64,000 nucleotides of DNA from Bacteroides sp. (GTDB lineage Bacteria > Bacteroidota > Bacteroidia > Bacteroidales > Bacteroidaceae). The DNA is taken from NCBI GenBank assembly GCA_017992695.1, contig JAGOOC010000006.1, positions 24,092 through 88,091 on the forward strand, written 5' to 3'. This document shows, in pieces, positions 1-8,158 of this stretch. Both the position numbers and the translations under genes were made by a program. The notes beneath the pieces were generated by a model that ran no database searches, was not told the origin of the DNA, and was given only the letters and a program-made list of their open reading frames with translations. The number at the start of each line of letters is the position of its first letter. The first letter of the stretch is position 1.

Positions 1-1805
1 TCTTGCTTTTTCAGCCCGGCAAAGTGAAGGGATATCGGTTGTGACTTATCCGACGTATTAACGACCTTTACAATCACTTCTCGATTATCCTTGTCCCATA
101 CAGCACTAGCAAAAAGTCCATTTTGCCCATCAGCACCGGTAACATTCTTTTTATCCATTGTCAATGAAAGCACATGAGAACCTTTATTGTGTGCATACAG
201 CTGCTGTACATAGTAGCTTGTGGTACGCACCGAATTCATATTGTCGAACCAAATCATATCGGGCCGCCATTGCCATCCCTCTACATGAGCAAAAAGAGGA
301 GCATAAGTAGCCATGTGTACGATATCGGCATTGCGTTCAAGCCCCGTCATAAAAGCAGCTTCGAGCAAAGCAGCATTGAAGTGATTGTACTTTTTACCTT
401 TGCCATGACAAGCATATTCACCGGCAAACACTTTTGGCCCCTTGCGGTCATAATGATCATAACGTGCTCCTTGGCTCAAGAACCAACTCTCGGGACGATA
501 GAAATGTTCATCGACCAGATCGACCTTCAATCGCTTCATTTCGGGCCATAGGTATTCAAACTGATCACCCTCTGAGTTGGGACCTGAACTACCTATGATT
601 TTAATATCGGGATAAACCTTGCGTATGGCCGTAATGAAAGGAGCCAGATGTTCGGGGTATTCGGCACCCCATTGTTCATTGCCAATACCGATCAGTTTCA
701 GGTTAAAAGGTGCGGGATGTCCCATCTCGGCACGCAACTTTCCCCATTGGGTAGTCACATCGCCATTGGCAAATTCGATCAAGTCGAGTGCATCTTGTAT
801 GTAGCTTTGCAAATCGCATACCGCTACGTGAGCTTTCGGATCGCTGTTCTGGAACTGACAAGAGAGTCCGCAACTCAACACCGGCAATGGCTCTGCTCCC
901 ATCTCTTCAGACAATAAGAAGTATTCATAAAAGCCCAAACCATAGGTCTGATAATAATCGGGGAAGAAGCGATGTTGGAAAGTGTAGTGCCAACGATTCT
1001 CGTTCAAAGGTCGGTTCTCTACCTGACCTACTGTTTTCTTCCAATCGTAACGGGTATCCAGATCCGTACCTTCAACAATACATCCGCCCGGAAAACGAAA
1101 TATTCCTGGTTTGATATCGGCCAGTGCTTGAGCTAGATCTTTACGCAATCCATTCTCATGCCCATTCCATGTATCGACCGGAAAAAGAGAGATATGTTCG
1201 AGGTCAACCGTTCCTTTCGAAGCAAGGAAAATACGAAGAATGGATTTAGGATCGGTCTTGCTTGGTTTCAAAATGAGTTGATACTTCTTCCATTCTTTAG
1301 AGTCGACAGTCAATTCTTGAGCAGCAAACACTTGTGTCTCGCCCATAGAGCGAGTGTCAACTAGTTCTATCCGAATCTTCTCGGCAGTCTCTCCTTGTGG
1401 CAAACGGGCCCATACCGAGAAACGATATTCTTCACCTTGTTTTACTCCTATGCCAAAGAAGCCTTCATTTTCCAACCCGGTACGTTTATGATCGTGCCCA
1501 GGGTAACTCAAACGCACATAATGCGGGTTGCGTTCAAAAGGGCCATCATTCTGTAACGTCACATTGCCAAAGCTATTCCATCCCATCAGATTCTGTGGGA
1601 ATTCGAAAGAACGATTTTTCACCAGCTCGGCATAAAGGCCACCATCGGCAGCATAATTAATATCTTCAAAGAATAGGCCATACATGGTAGGCTGAATATC
1701 TGCTCCTAATTTCTTTGTTTGAATAATCATTTCATTGGTTTGTGCACTGATCGCCATTGTCGACGATAAAGCAAATGCTACGAATAGTTTTTTGTGTATT
1801 CTCAT
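1..1805 (-). CDS. GH51 alpha-L-arabinofuranosidase, C-terminus cut off by the window edge
   Basis: This gene reads leftward from an ATG at 1803-1805 and stays open for about 601 codons to the window edge, so its C-terminus is missing. It begins with a signal peptide (MRIHKKLFVAFALSSTMAISAQ), which suggests a periplasmic or surface enzyme. GH51 hallmarks are visible in order: GLFFEDINYAADGGLYAEL near residue 40, FRFPGGC, a GIGNEQWG block holding the acid/base Glu, VDEHFYRP, and VFAGEYACH holding the nucleophile Glu. GH51 enzymes remove L-arabinofuranosyl units from arabinan or arabinoxylan. It lies 30 bp downstream of a GH43 gene and is probably co-transcribed with it from the promoter near 3350. 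By order it matches what I remember as BT0368. It is a paralogue of the GH51 at 61388-63892 but lacks that protein's N-terminal propeller-like domain. Confidence 0.93.
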   Translation of the reverse strand, partial: MRIHKKLFVAFALSSTMAISAQTNEMIIQTKKLGADIQPTMYGLFFEDINYAADGGLYAELVKNRSFEFPQNLMGWNSFGNVTLQNDGPFERNPHYVRLSYPGHDHKRTGLENEGFFGIGVKQGEEYRFSVWARLPQGETAEKIRIELVDTRSMGETQVFAAQELTVDSKEWKKYQLILKPSKTDPKSILRIFLASKGTVDLEHISLFPVDTWNGHENGLRKDLAQALADIKPGIFRFPGGCIVEGTDLDTRYDWKKTVGQVENRPLNENRWHYTFQHRFFPDYYQTYGLGFYEYFLLSEEMGAEPLPVLSCGLSCQFQNSDPKAHVAVCDLQSYIQDALDLIEFANGDVTTQWGKLRAEMGHPAPFNLKLIGIGNEQWGAEYPEHLAPFITAIRKVYPDIKIIGSSGPNSEGDQFEYLWPEMKRLKVDLVDEHFYRPESWFLSQGARYDHYDRKGPKVFAGEYACHGKGKKYNHFNAALLEAAFMTGLERNADIVHMATYAPLFAHVEGWQWRPDMIWFDNMNSVRTTSYYVQQLYAHNKGSHVLSLTMDKKNVTGADGQNGLFASAVWDKDNREVIVKVVNTSDKSQPISLHFAGLKKQ

Positions 1806-1835
1806 GGTTTCTATATAAAATAAATAAATAATAGT

Positions 1836-3320
1836 TCAGCGAATCTTTTTCCCCCAAACTGACCGTCCTTGGTTATCCAATCCGGTAAAGAGGATGGTTT
1901 CTTTTTCATTCTCCCAATCATGTCCGGCAAAGATAATCAGATTCTCTATTTTCTCCCCGCCAACTGTTAAGCTTAAGGACTGTTTATTGGTCAAAAAGCT
2001 CCAATTTCCATTACCTCCTGCTATTTCGCCCTCTTTTGTTAGTACAAAATGGGTTGAAGTATTGCATTCTTCGCTATTCAACTCTGCCCCATCTGTTATT
2101 TGTCCAGCTTCGAGTCGTCTTTCGTTGCGAGGTTCGATGATCCGGATAACCTCCCATTGTCCGATCATATCTTCTTTTCTAAACGTTAGTTGCTTGCTAC
2201 CGGTATACCGTTCGGGCGATACCACCGGCCAACCGTCTGCCGTAAAAAACAGTTGTCGTGTATGCAATACCATCAAGTGATTGTCGGGTGAAAGTCGTCC
2301 TTGATGAACCATGAAAAATCCTCCCTTGTCATCACTTACTACACCACAATGTGCTGTTCCTGCCCAACCGGAATGATTGTCGAATTGATAGGGTGCCGTT
2401 ACTATAGGGAAATTATTCGTTGTATCGGCTATCGCTTTTCCAAAATAATCAGTAAACGGACCTTCGGGCGAATCGGATCGAGCCACACGTACATTGTAAG
2501 TCGTCATCAACGGATCGTAAGAGGTAAACAGAAAATACTTCTTTAATTTTGGATGATACACAATCTCGGGAGCTTCTAAATTATCATGCTGATAATTGGC
2601 TCTACGAGCAATCAAATGTCCTTTGTCACCGGCTTTCAAGGTCAGCCCCGTTTCCGGATTCAGCTCCACGCAATATAAACCACCAAAATAAGAGCCATAA
2701 TGCATCCACCACTTTCCGGTTGCTTTGTCAACAATTACACTCGGATCAATGGCATTCATGGTTGTTTCATCATTGGTTTTAACGACACATCCCTTCTGTA
2801 CCCAAGGACCTTCGGGCGTTGTTGACTCCGCCATTCCCAGATAGGACGCCTTGCGTCCAAAGGCAGAAACACTATAATAGAGCCTGTATCCATTTGCATA
2901 CGGAGTGATATAAGGTGCCCATATATTGGTTGCACCTTTTCCTTGCGCATTGGTTCGCACCCATTCAATAGCTTCTATCGGTATATCCGGAAAAGCCCAA
3001 CCCATAAACTCCCAATGAACCAAATCTTTGGAACGCCTCACTTGTATGTATCCCAATGGCACTCCCTTTTCGAACGCCTCTTTTCTATTCTCACGATAAA
3101 TAGCATCAGTTGAATACATATAGTAATAATCACCCAACTTCTTGCAGGCCGGATCATGCACATTATAGGTACCCCATTGTTTATAGTTCTCCATGTATGC
3201 CATACTTGTATAGTTGTCAGCCCAAGGATTGGGCGAAGCAAATGGCTTAAAAGGAACGGTTCTACTGCAGGCACTTAAAAAAAGTATACTAACGGTTACA
3301 AATAAAAACAAATTTCTCAT
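1836..3320 (-). CDS. GH43 arabinanase-like lipoprotein
   Basis: The protein has 494 residues and starts with a lipoprotein signal (lipobox LSAC, Cys18), so it is probably membrane anchored. The five-bladed GH43 propeller shows the expected catalytic triad: base Asp56 in NVHDP, pKa-modulating Asp192 in AIDPSVI, and acid Glu249 in the LEAPEIVYH motif. A small C-terminal beta domain (about residues 380-494) follows, as in the GH43 at 20302-22218. Such GH43 proteins act as endo- or exo-alpha-1,5-L-arabinanases. By position it matches what I remember as BT0367. It is the first gene of a leftward pair with the GH51, divergent from the HTCS gene, with a 21-bp direct repeat between them. Whether it acts endo or exo cannot be read from the sequence. 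Confidence 0.9.
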   Translation of the reverse strand: MRNLFLFVTVSILFLSACSRTVPFKPFASPNPWADNYTSMAYMENYKQWGTYNVHDPACKKLGDYYYMYSTDAIYRENRKEAFEKGVPLGYIQVRRSKDLVHWEFMGWAFPDIPIEAIEWVRTNAQGKGATNIWAPYITPYANGYRLYYSVSAFGRKASYLGMAESTTPEGPWVQKGCVVKTNDETTMNAIDPSVIVDKATGKWWMHYGSYFGGLYCVELNPETGLTLKAGDKGHLIARRANYQHDNLEAPEIVYHPKLKKYFLFTSYDPLMTTYNVRVARSDSPEGPFTDYFGKAIADTTNNFPIVTAPYQFDNHSGWAGTAHCGVVSDDKGGFFMVHQGRLSPDNHLMVLHTRQLFFTADGWPVVSPERYTGSKQLTFRKEDMIGQWEVIRIIEPRNERRLEAGQITDGAELNSEECNTSTHFVLTKEGEIAGGNGNWSFLTNKQSLSLTVGGEKIENLIIFAGHDWENEKETILFTGLDNQGRSVWGKKIR

Positions 3321-3349
3321 AGTAAGAAAGCTTCTAATTAAGTTTGATG

Positions 3350-3357
3350 CAAAAATA
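3350..3357 (-). promoter_or_regulatory. Predicted -7 box for the GH43-GH51 operon
   Basis: On the minus strand this reads TATTTTTG, a match to the Bacteroides -7 consensus TAnnTTTG. It implies a transcript start about 20-25 bp before the GH43 start codon. No clear TTTG -33 element sits at the usual spacing, and the direct repeat at 3379-3414 covers that region, which fits an activator-dependent promoter. Confidence 0.5.
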
Positions 3358-3378
3358 CACCGGTTTCTACTTTAGGTA

Positions 3379-3414
3379 GGTGGACGAATGAACATGATAG
3401 GTGGACAATAAACC
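3379..3414. promoter_or_regulatory. Direct repeat with 21-bp period, predicted HTCS operator
   Basis: GGTGGACGAATGAAC begins at 3379 and GGTGGACAATAAACC begins at 3400, exactly 21 bp apart. The reverse complement of the repeat at 8048-8076, upstream of the SusC operon, contains GGTGGACAAATGAAC. AraC-type dimers bind direct half-sites 21 bp apart (as in the AraC I1-I2 sites), and the adjacent HTCS ends in an AraC-type domain. The site lies between the divergent GH43 and HTCS promoters, next to the -33 region of the GH43 promoter. Confidence 0.6.
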
Positions 3415-3465
3415 ACGCAGGTACAAAAGAAAAGATACTCACTTTTATAATTCGAGATTATCTTC

Positions 3466-3473
3466 TAACTTTG
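3466..3473 (+). promoter_or_regulatory. Predicted -7 box of the HTCS gene
   Basis: TAACTTTG matches TAnnTTTG exactly. The implied transcript start is about 3479-3481. That would leave the ATG at 3482 essentially leaderless and favours the ATG at 3497 as the true start. Confidence 0.6.
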
Positions 3474-3496
3474 TACACATAATGCTAACTGAAGTT

Positions 3497-6400
3497 ATGA
3501 AAACACACCTCTTACGACTCTTTTTTATATACAGCCTCTTCAGCATATCCAAAACGCTGCATGCACAAGAACTCTTCTCCGAACGATATAATGCCTCGTA
3601 TGTGACAATGAACGATGGGCTGCAAAGCAACTTCATCGACAATGTAGCTAAAGACAGTCGTGGCTTTCTATGGATATCGACTGCGGGTGGCGGACTCTTT
3701 CGATACGATGGATATGAATGTGTACCCTATACTACCAATACACTTCACTGCAAACTGAAAAGTAACTTCATTCGTAAAGTTTGCGAAGATGCTTTCAATC
3801 GACTCTGGGTTGTTTCGGAGGGAGGAATCGACATTATTGATCTCAACACCCTACGTTCAGTCATACCTCGAGGTAAATCATCAGAAATCAGTCAATTAGT
3901 AAAGCAGCCATCCAGCAATATAATAGGCGACAGTAAACAATGCTTGTGGATTTACGGCAACAGCACACTGAGTCGCATCTCATTCACAACCGAAGGAGAG
4001 ATAGCCCATGTTGCTTCACGGACTAGTATGACCATTTCCGGCTCTGAAATGGCGATGAGCGATGTTGACAACGATGGGGCTATTTGGACAGGTATTGCCA
4101 ATCGCATTAGTAAAATAAACATAACTACGAAAGGGGCGCTTAATGAAGCTGATCTTGCCTCCTGCTTAACCTTCTCGAACGAGGTATCAGTATCGGCCAT
4201 ACAGCGCAAAGAAAACGAAGTTTGGATTGCCACGAACTGGGGCTTGTTTCGTTACGACAAAAACAAAAATGCCATCAGACAGTACCTTCATAACCCCAAA
4301 GATGCTCGTTCACTCACTCAAAACTACTTAACCGATTTGGCTCTAACCAGCGATAAACAGTTGCTCGTAGCCACACTCAAAGGAGTTAATGTCTACTATC
4401 CATTAACCGACGATTTTGACCACCTAACTAGTTATGAAACAACGTCAGGTACTCGACTAAACAGTAATTTCATTAACTGCTTGTATATTGATGACAATCG
4501 CATTTGGATAGGTACCGAAACCGGCGGACTGAATAAGCTTGCTCCACAGCGATTATCGCTAAAGAACTACATACATAACAAAGATAATCCAAATAGTTTA
4601 TCGGCTAATCCGGTAAATGCCGTCTACGAAGACAAGCGAGGTAGTTTATGGGTAGGTACTGTAGAAGGTGGGCTCAACCACAAAGAACCAGATAGCGAGC
4701 ACTTTACGCATTACACCAAAGAACAATCGGGCCTTAGTCACAACTCGGTCAGTGCCCTTACAGCCGATAAAGAAAATCGCTTATGGGTGGGCACTTGGGG
4801 TGGAGGTATCAACTTGATAAGCCTAAATCCACCTCATCGAATACTCAAACACATTTCCCTTGCAACAACAAAAGAGTTCCCAATTGATTTTGTGGGAACA
4901 TTGATTTATGACTCTATCAACAACGGCATGTGGATCGGTTCAAATCAAGGGATCTATTTCTATGACACAGCGACTAATCAAATCAGCGAGCCCTTTGCTA
5001 ATGGCGTATCACGAAATATACACGGATGTATAGGCTCTATAATCGATCGACAAGGCAACCTTTGGATAGGCTGTATGGAGGGTGTATATGTGATCAATCT
5101 ACATAGTCGCAAAAAGAACAAATTTAGCTACAGACAATTAAATCACAAACTCGATAAACCAAACTCCGGGTTAATCGAGAAGATAACCTGCTTCTATGAA
5201 GCAACCGATGGCACACTTTGGTTAGGAAGCAATGGTTACGGTATGTACAAGCGCAGTGTTGATGCGCAAGGAAAAGAACGGTTTATAGCCTATACCACTA
5301 CGCAAGGACTGCCCAACAACAGCATACGGGGCATAGCAGGAGGAGCTAACGAAACCATCTGGGTAGCCACCAACAACGGGCTATCCTGTTACACTCCTTC
5401 CGATAGTCACTTTACGAATTACAATGCCGAAGACGGAATGATCAATGCGCAGTTTTATTGGAATGCGTCTTGCAAGCCTCATAGTGATGTTATCTACTTC
5501 GGCAGCTTAAATGGACTTACCGCCATTGAGACCAACCGAAAGAGTCTCTCACCTCGCCCCACTACCGTAAGACTTACCCGCTTGCGTATTGGTAACGAAG
5601 AGGTGCTACCGGGCTTCGAGTTTTTAAAAGAAGATATCTCTATTTGCTCTGTTCTTAACCTACACGAAAGTGATAAGTCCTTTTCGATCGAGTTTTCGGC
5701 GCTTAATTTTGACCTGCGCTCTACCGGCATATACAGTTATCGGTTGGTCGGATTCGATGATAGCTGGACACACGTGCCTTCTACTCGTCGATTTGCCGGA
5801 TATACCAACTTGCCTCCAGGCCACTACACCTTAGAGGTAAAGTATGCTCCCGACGGAGAGGTAGGCAATGAAATCGTCACACAACTGCCCATCGTCATTG
5901 CGCCACACTTCTATAAAACCAGTTGGTTTATGATCTTGCTCGTAGGTCTTCTGTCAATAGCAGTCTGGCAATTTTATAAATACCGCATCCGCCACTTAAA
6001 GCGTCAACAAGAGATATTGCATGACACCGTGCAAAAGCGTACCAGCCAACTCGAACTTCAGAAACTGTTGTTAGAGAATCAAACAAGCGAGCTCTCCCGT
6101 CAGAACGGGATGCTCGTGCAGCAAAACGAGAAGATTACCCGACAGAAAGTACAATTAGTACGCATGTCACGCAAAGTGCAAGAGCTAACCGTGGATAAAA
6201 TTTCATTCTTTACAAATATCAGCCATGAGTTTCGCACCCCCATTACACTCATTATCGGCCCTATCGAGCGCGCATTAAAGCTAAGTAGCAATCCACAAGT
6301 CATTGAACAGTTGCATTTTGTTGAACGCAATTCTAAATACCTCTTATCACTGATTAATCAACTCATGGATTTCCGCAAAGTAGAATCAGGAAGACTGGAG

Positions 6401-7756
6401 ATGGTCAAAACCAACGGTAATTTTTTGAAGTTTATCGATTCACTGATTACCCCTTTTAATGTATTTGCTAGCGAACGAAACATCACTTTGAACCGTTGCT
6501 ATCGACTGGCGTATCCCGAACTGCTTTATGACGAGGAGGCCATTCGAAAGGTAATTATCAACTTACTGAGCAACGCTATCAAATTTACGCCCAACAATGG
6601 TAGCATCACCCTTTATATCACCTCTTTTAAGCACGCAAATAGCGAGAAAGAGGAGTTATACATTTGTGTTAGCGATTCAGGTGTCGGCATTCCAGAAGAA
6701 GATCTTAGCCGCATATTTAACCGCTTTTATCAATCACAGAATCAAGTTCGATATCCTGTTTACGGACAAGGTGGAACAGGTATTGGTCTCTACCTCTGTA
6801 AGCGTATCATACAACTGCACAACGGCTATATTGAAGCACGAAACAATCGCAATAACGGTTGCTCATTCCGTGTCAGGCTTCCTATACAGCGAGCAGCGAA
6901 CAAAGATGATAACACAATCATTGACATACAGAAATCTTCATTAATTCCAGAAAAGAACAATACTTCTTTGGCTTCTGTTTCGAGCAAACTCACTATACTC
7001 ATTGTCGAAGATAATCCAGATATGTGTGCCTATATTCGGTCCATTCTCATCGAACACTATAACGTAGTAGAGGCATCTAACGGAGCCGAGGCACTGGAGT
7101 TACTCAACAATATTCCAGTCGATTTTATAGTAAGTGATTTGATGATGCCTATCATGGATGGAATTGAATTTTCTCGACGAGTAAAGGATACATTCGCCAT
7201 TTCTCATATCCCTTTCTTAATGCTCACTGCCAAATCATCCCCACAAACACGTATTGATAGTTACCGCATGGGAGTTGACGAATACCTGCTCAAACCTTTC
7301 GATGAGGAGTTGCTATTAACCCGCATTCACAATATTCTGGAAAACAGAAAACGGTATCAGCGCAAATTTAGTCTTGCCATGAAGGTCGATGTACTACCGA
7401 TGGAGGAAGAGTCGAGCGATAAGAAGTTTCTCAATCAAGTCATGGATGTCATCAAAGAGAACTATCGAAATTCGTACTTCGAAGTAAGTGACTTTACCGA
7501 GGCTATGGGCGTAAGCAAGAGTCTGCTTAATAAAAAGTTTCAAAGCCTCATCGGACAATCTTGTGGACAGTTCATCCGCAACTATCGTCTCAACATTGCT
7601 CACAAACTCATTCTGAAAAACCGTAAAACTAAGAACATGAATGTGTCCGAGATAGCTTACGAAGTCGGTTTTAATGATCCCAAATACTTTACTCGTTGCT
7701 TTACCAAACACTTCAACAGAACTCCTAGCGGATTAATGGACGATGCAGAGGCTTGA
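3497..7756 (+). CDS. Hybrid two-component system sensor/regulator (HTCS) of the arabinan PUL
   Basis: A single protein of about 1419 residues carries a complete signalling pathway. It has an N-terminal signal segment, a periplasmic sensor of two-bladed Reg_prop propeller repeats (many GxLWIGT-like motifs, roughly residues 30-670), a Y_Y_Y domain, and a membrane helix near 805-828. The cytoplasmic part has a histidine kinase with phospho-acceptor His near 910 (ISHEFRTP), a GHKL ATPase, a receiver with Asp near 1214 (VSDLMMP), and a C-terminal AraC-type DNA-binding domain. HTCS proteins sense oligosaccharides in the periplasm and activate their PUL. Context suggests arabino-oligosaccharides, as for what I remember as BT0366. 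Start choice: in-frame ATGs exist at 3482 and 3497. The -7 box at 3466-3473 and the signal peptide favour 3497, and a frame upstream of 3482 lies before the promoter. Confidence 0.95.
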   Translation: MKTHLLRLFFIYSLFSISKTLHAQELFSERYNASYVTMNDGLQSNFIDNVAKDSRGFLWISTAGGGLFRYDGYECVPYTTNTLHCKLKSNFIRKVCEDAFNRLWVVSEGGIDIIDLNTLRSVIPRGKSSEISQLVKQPSSNIIGDSKQCLWIYGNSTLSRISFTTEGEIAHVASRTSMTISGSEMAMSDVDNDGAIWTGIANRISKINITTKGALNEADLASCLTFSNEVSVSAIQRKENEVWIATNWGLFRYDKNKNAIRQYLHNPKDARSLTQNYLTDLALTSDKQLLVATLKGVNVYYPLTDDFDHLTSYETTSGTRLNSNFINCLYIDDNRIWIGTETGGLNKLAPQRLSLKNYIHNKDNPNSLSANPVNAVYEDKRGSLWVGTVEGGLNHKEPDSEHFTHYTKEQSGLSHNSVSALTADKENRLWVGTWGGGINLISLNPPHRILKHISLATTKEFPIDFVGTLIYDSINNGMWIGSNQGIYFYDTATNQISEPFANGVSRNIHGCIGSIIDRQGNLWIGCMEGVYVINLHSRKKNKFSYRQLNHKLDKPNSGLIEKITCFYEATDGTLWLGSNGYGMYKRSVDAQGKERFIAYTTTQGLPNNSIRGIAGGANETIWVATNNGLSCYTPSDSHFTNYNAEDGMINAQFYWNASCKPHSDVIYFGSLNGLTAIETNRKSLSPRPTTVRLTRLRIGNEEVLPGFEFLKEDISICSVLNLHESDKSFSIEFSALNFDLRSTGIYSYRLVGFDDSWTHVPSTRRFAGYTNLPPGHYTLEVKYAPDGEVGNEIVTQLPIVIAPHFYKTSWFMILLVGLLSIAVWQFYKYRIRHLKRQQEILHDTVQKRTSQLELQKLLLENQTSELSRQNGMLVQQNEKITRQKVQLVRMSRKVQELTVDKISFFTNISHEFRTPITLIIGPIERALKLSSNPQVIEQLHFVERNSKYLLSLINQLMDFRKVESGRLEMVKTNGNFLKFIDSLITPFNVFASERNITLNRCYRLAYPELLYDEEAIRKVIINLLSNAIKFTPNNGSITLYITSFKHANSEKEELYICVSDSGVGIPEEDLSRIFNRFYQSQNQVRYPVYGQGGTGIGLYLCKRIIQLHNGYIEARNNRNNGCSFRVRLPIQRAANKDDNTIIDIQKSSLIPEKNNTSLASVSSKLTILIVEDNPDMCAYIRSILIEHYNVVEASNGAEALELLNNIPVDFIVSDLMMPIMDGIEFSRRVKDTFAISHIPFLMLTAKSSPQTRIDSYRMGVDEYLLKPFDEELLLTRIHNILENRKRYQRKFSLAMKVDVLPMEEESSDKKFLNQVMDVIKENYRNSYFEVSDFTEAMGVSKSLLNKKFQSLIGQSCGQFIRNYRLNIAHKLILKNRKTKNMNVSEIAYEVGFNDPKYFTRCFTKHFNRTPSGLMDDAEA

Positions 7757-7793
7757 ACTGTTTACTTATTTCCTCTTTGTTTAGGCTTACTAC

Positions 7794-7879
7794 TTCTTGC
7801 CTATTAAAAGTACGTACTTAACAGTGTGTTAATTTGTATCTTAACACACTGTTAAGTACGTACTTTTAATAGGCAAGAA
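7794..7879. repeat. Perfect 39-bp inverted repeat, copy 1 of an 86-nt palindromic element
   Basis: The left arm 7794-7832 and right arm 7841-7879 are perfect reverse complements over 39 bp around an 8-nt loop (TTTGTATC). Each arm starts or ends with TTCTTGC/GCAAGAA and contains the inner palindrome AAGTACGTACTT. It lies 38 bp after the HTCS stop codon and about 220 bp before the SusC-operon promoter. A related copy lies at 56942-57027 in the equivalent place in the second PUL. As RNA it would form a very stable hairpin and could terminate the HTCS transcript. A REP- or MITE-like origin is also possible. Confidence 0.85.
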
Positions 7880-8047
7880 TAGGCACTCATGCAATGTGCT
7901 TAATACAAGCAATATACATTAGATCAGGCCTTACTAAATACCGTTTAAATTAATTACTATTCAAGAGAGAGAGACACAATTCGGACAAATGAATAGGCGA
8001 ATGATTCGTTTCTATATAATAACTGTATGAATCACACTTATAAATCA

Positions 8048-8076
8048 ATTTGTCCTCTACCTAAGTTCATTTGTCC
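8048..8076 (+). promoter_or_regulatory. Direct repeat with 21-bp period, predicted HTCS operator of the SusC operon
   Basis: ATTTGTCC occurs at 8048-8055 and again at 8069-8076, exactly 21 bp apart. The reverse complement matches the repeat at 3379-3414 in the other promoter region of this PUL. The promoter-proximal copy ends 23 bp before the -7 box, in the place of a weak or absent -33 element, as expected for a class II activator site. Confidence 0.65.
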
Positions 8077-8099
8077 ACCCTTAACTCTGTTGTGTCACT

Positions 8100-8107
8100 T
8101 ACCTTTG
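8100..8107 (+). promoter_or_regulatory. Predicted -7 box of the arabinan SusC operon
   Basis: TACCTTTG matches TAnnTTTG. The expected transcript start is near 8113, giving a 5' leader of about 45 nt before the ATG at 8159. No consensus -33 element is present at 19-20 bp, consistent with HTCS-dependent activation. Confidence 0.6.
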
Positions 8108-8158
8108 CAATATTAAAAATCGCATTTTTAATTGTTAAACCTAATAAATATCTGTATT

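Larger units (their letters stand above)
7880..8158. promoter_or_regulatory. Intergenic regulatory region before the arabinan SusC operon
   Basis: No gene is seen here. Besides the direct repeat at 8048-8076 and the -7 box at 8100-8107, a third copy of the 8-mer occurs in opposite orientation at 7983-7990 (GGACAAAT). That copy could be an additional upstream HTCS contact. The rest is AT-rich sequence without an obvious motif. Confidence 0.5.

Noticed and set aside
174-1660. Several short open frames on the + strand
   Set aside because: They lie opposite the leftward GH51 gene, which is open for about 600 codons with clear family motifs. The short frames have no recognisable domains and are antisense shadows.
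3401-3496. N-terminal extension of the PUL A HTCS to 3401
   Set aside because: It starts before the -7 box at 3466-3473, so it could not be transcribed from that promoter, and it would bury the signal segment.
7794-7879. The palindromic element as a riboswitch or CRISPR repeat
   Set aside because: It is a single hairpin with no spacer array and no conserved aptamer-like junctions. A terminator or palindromic repeat explains it better.
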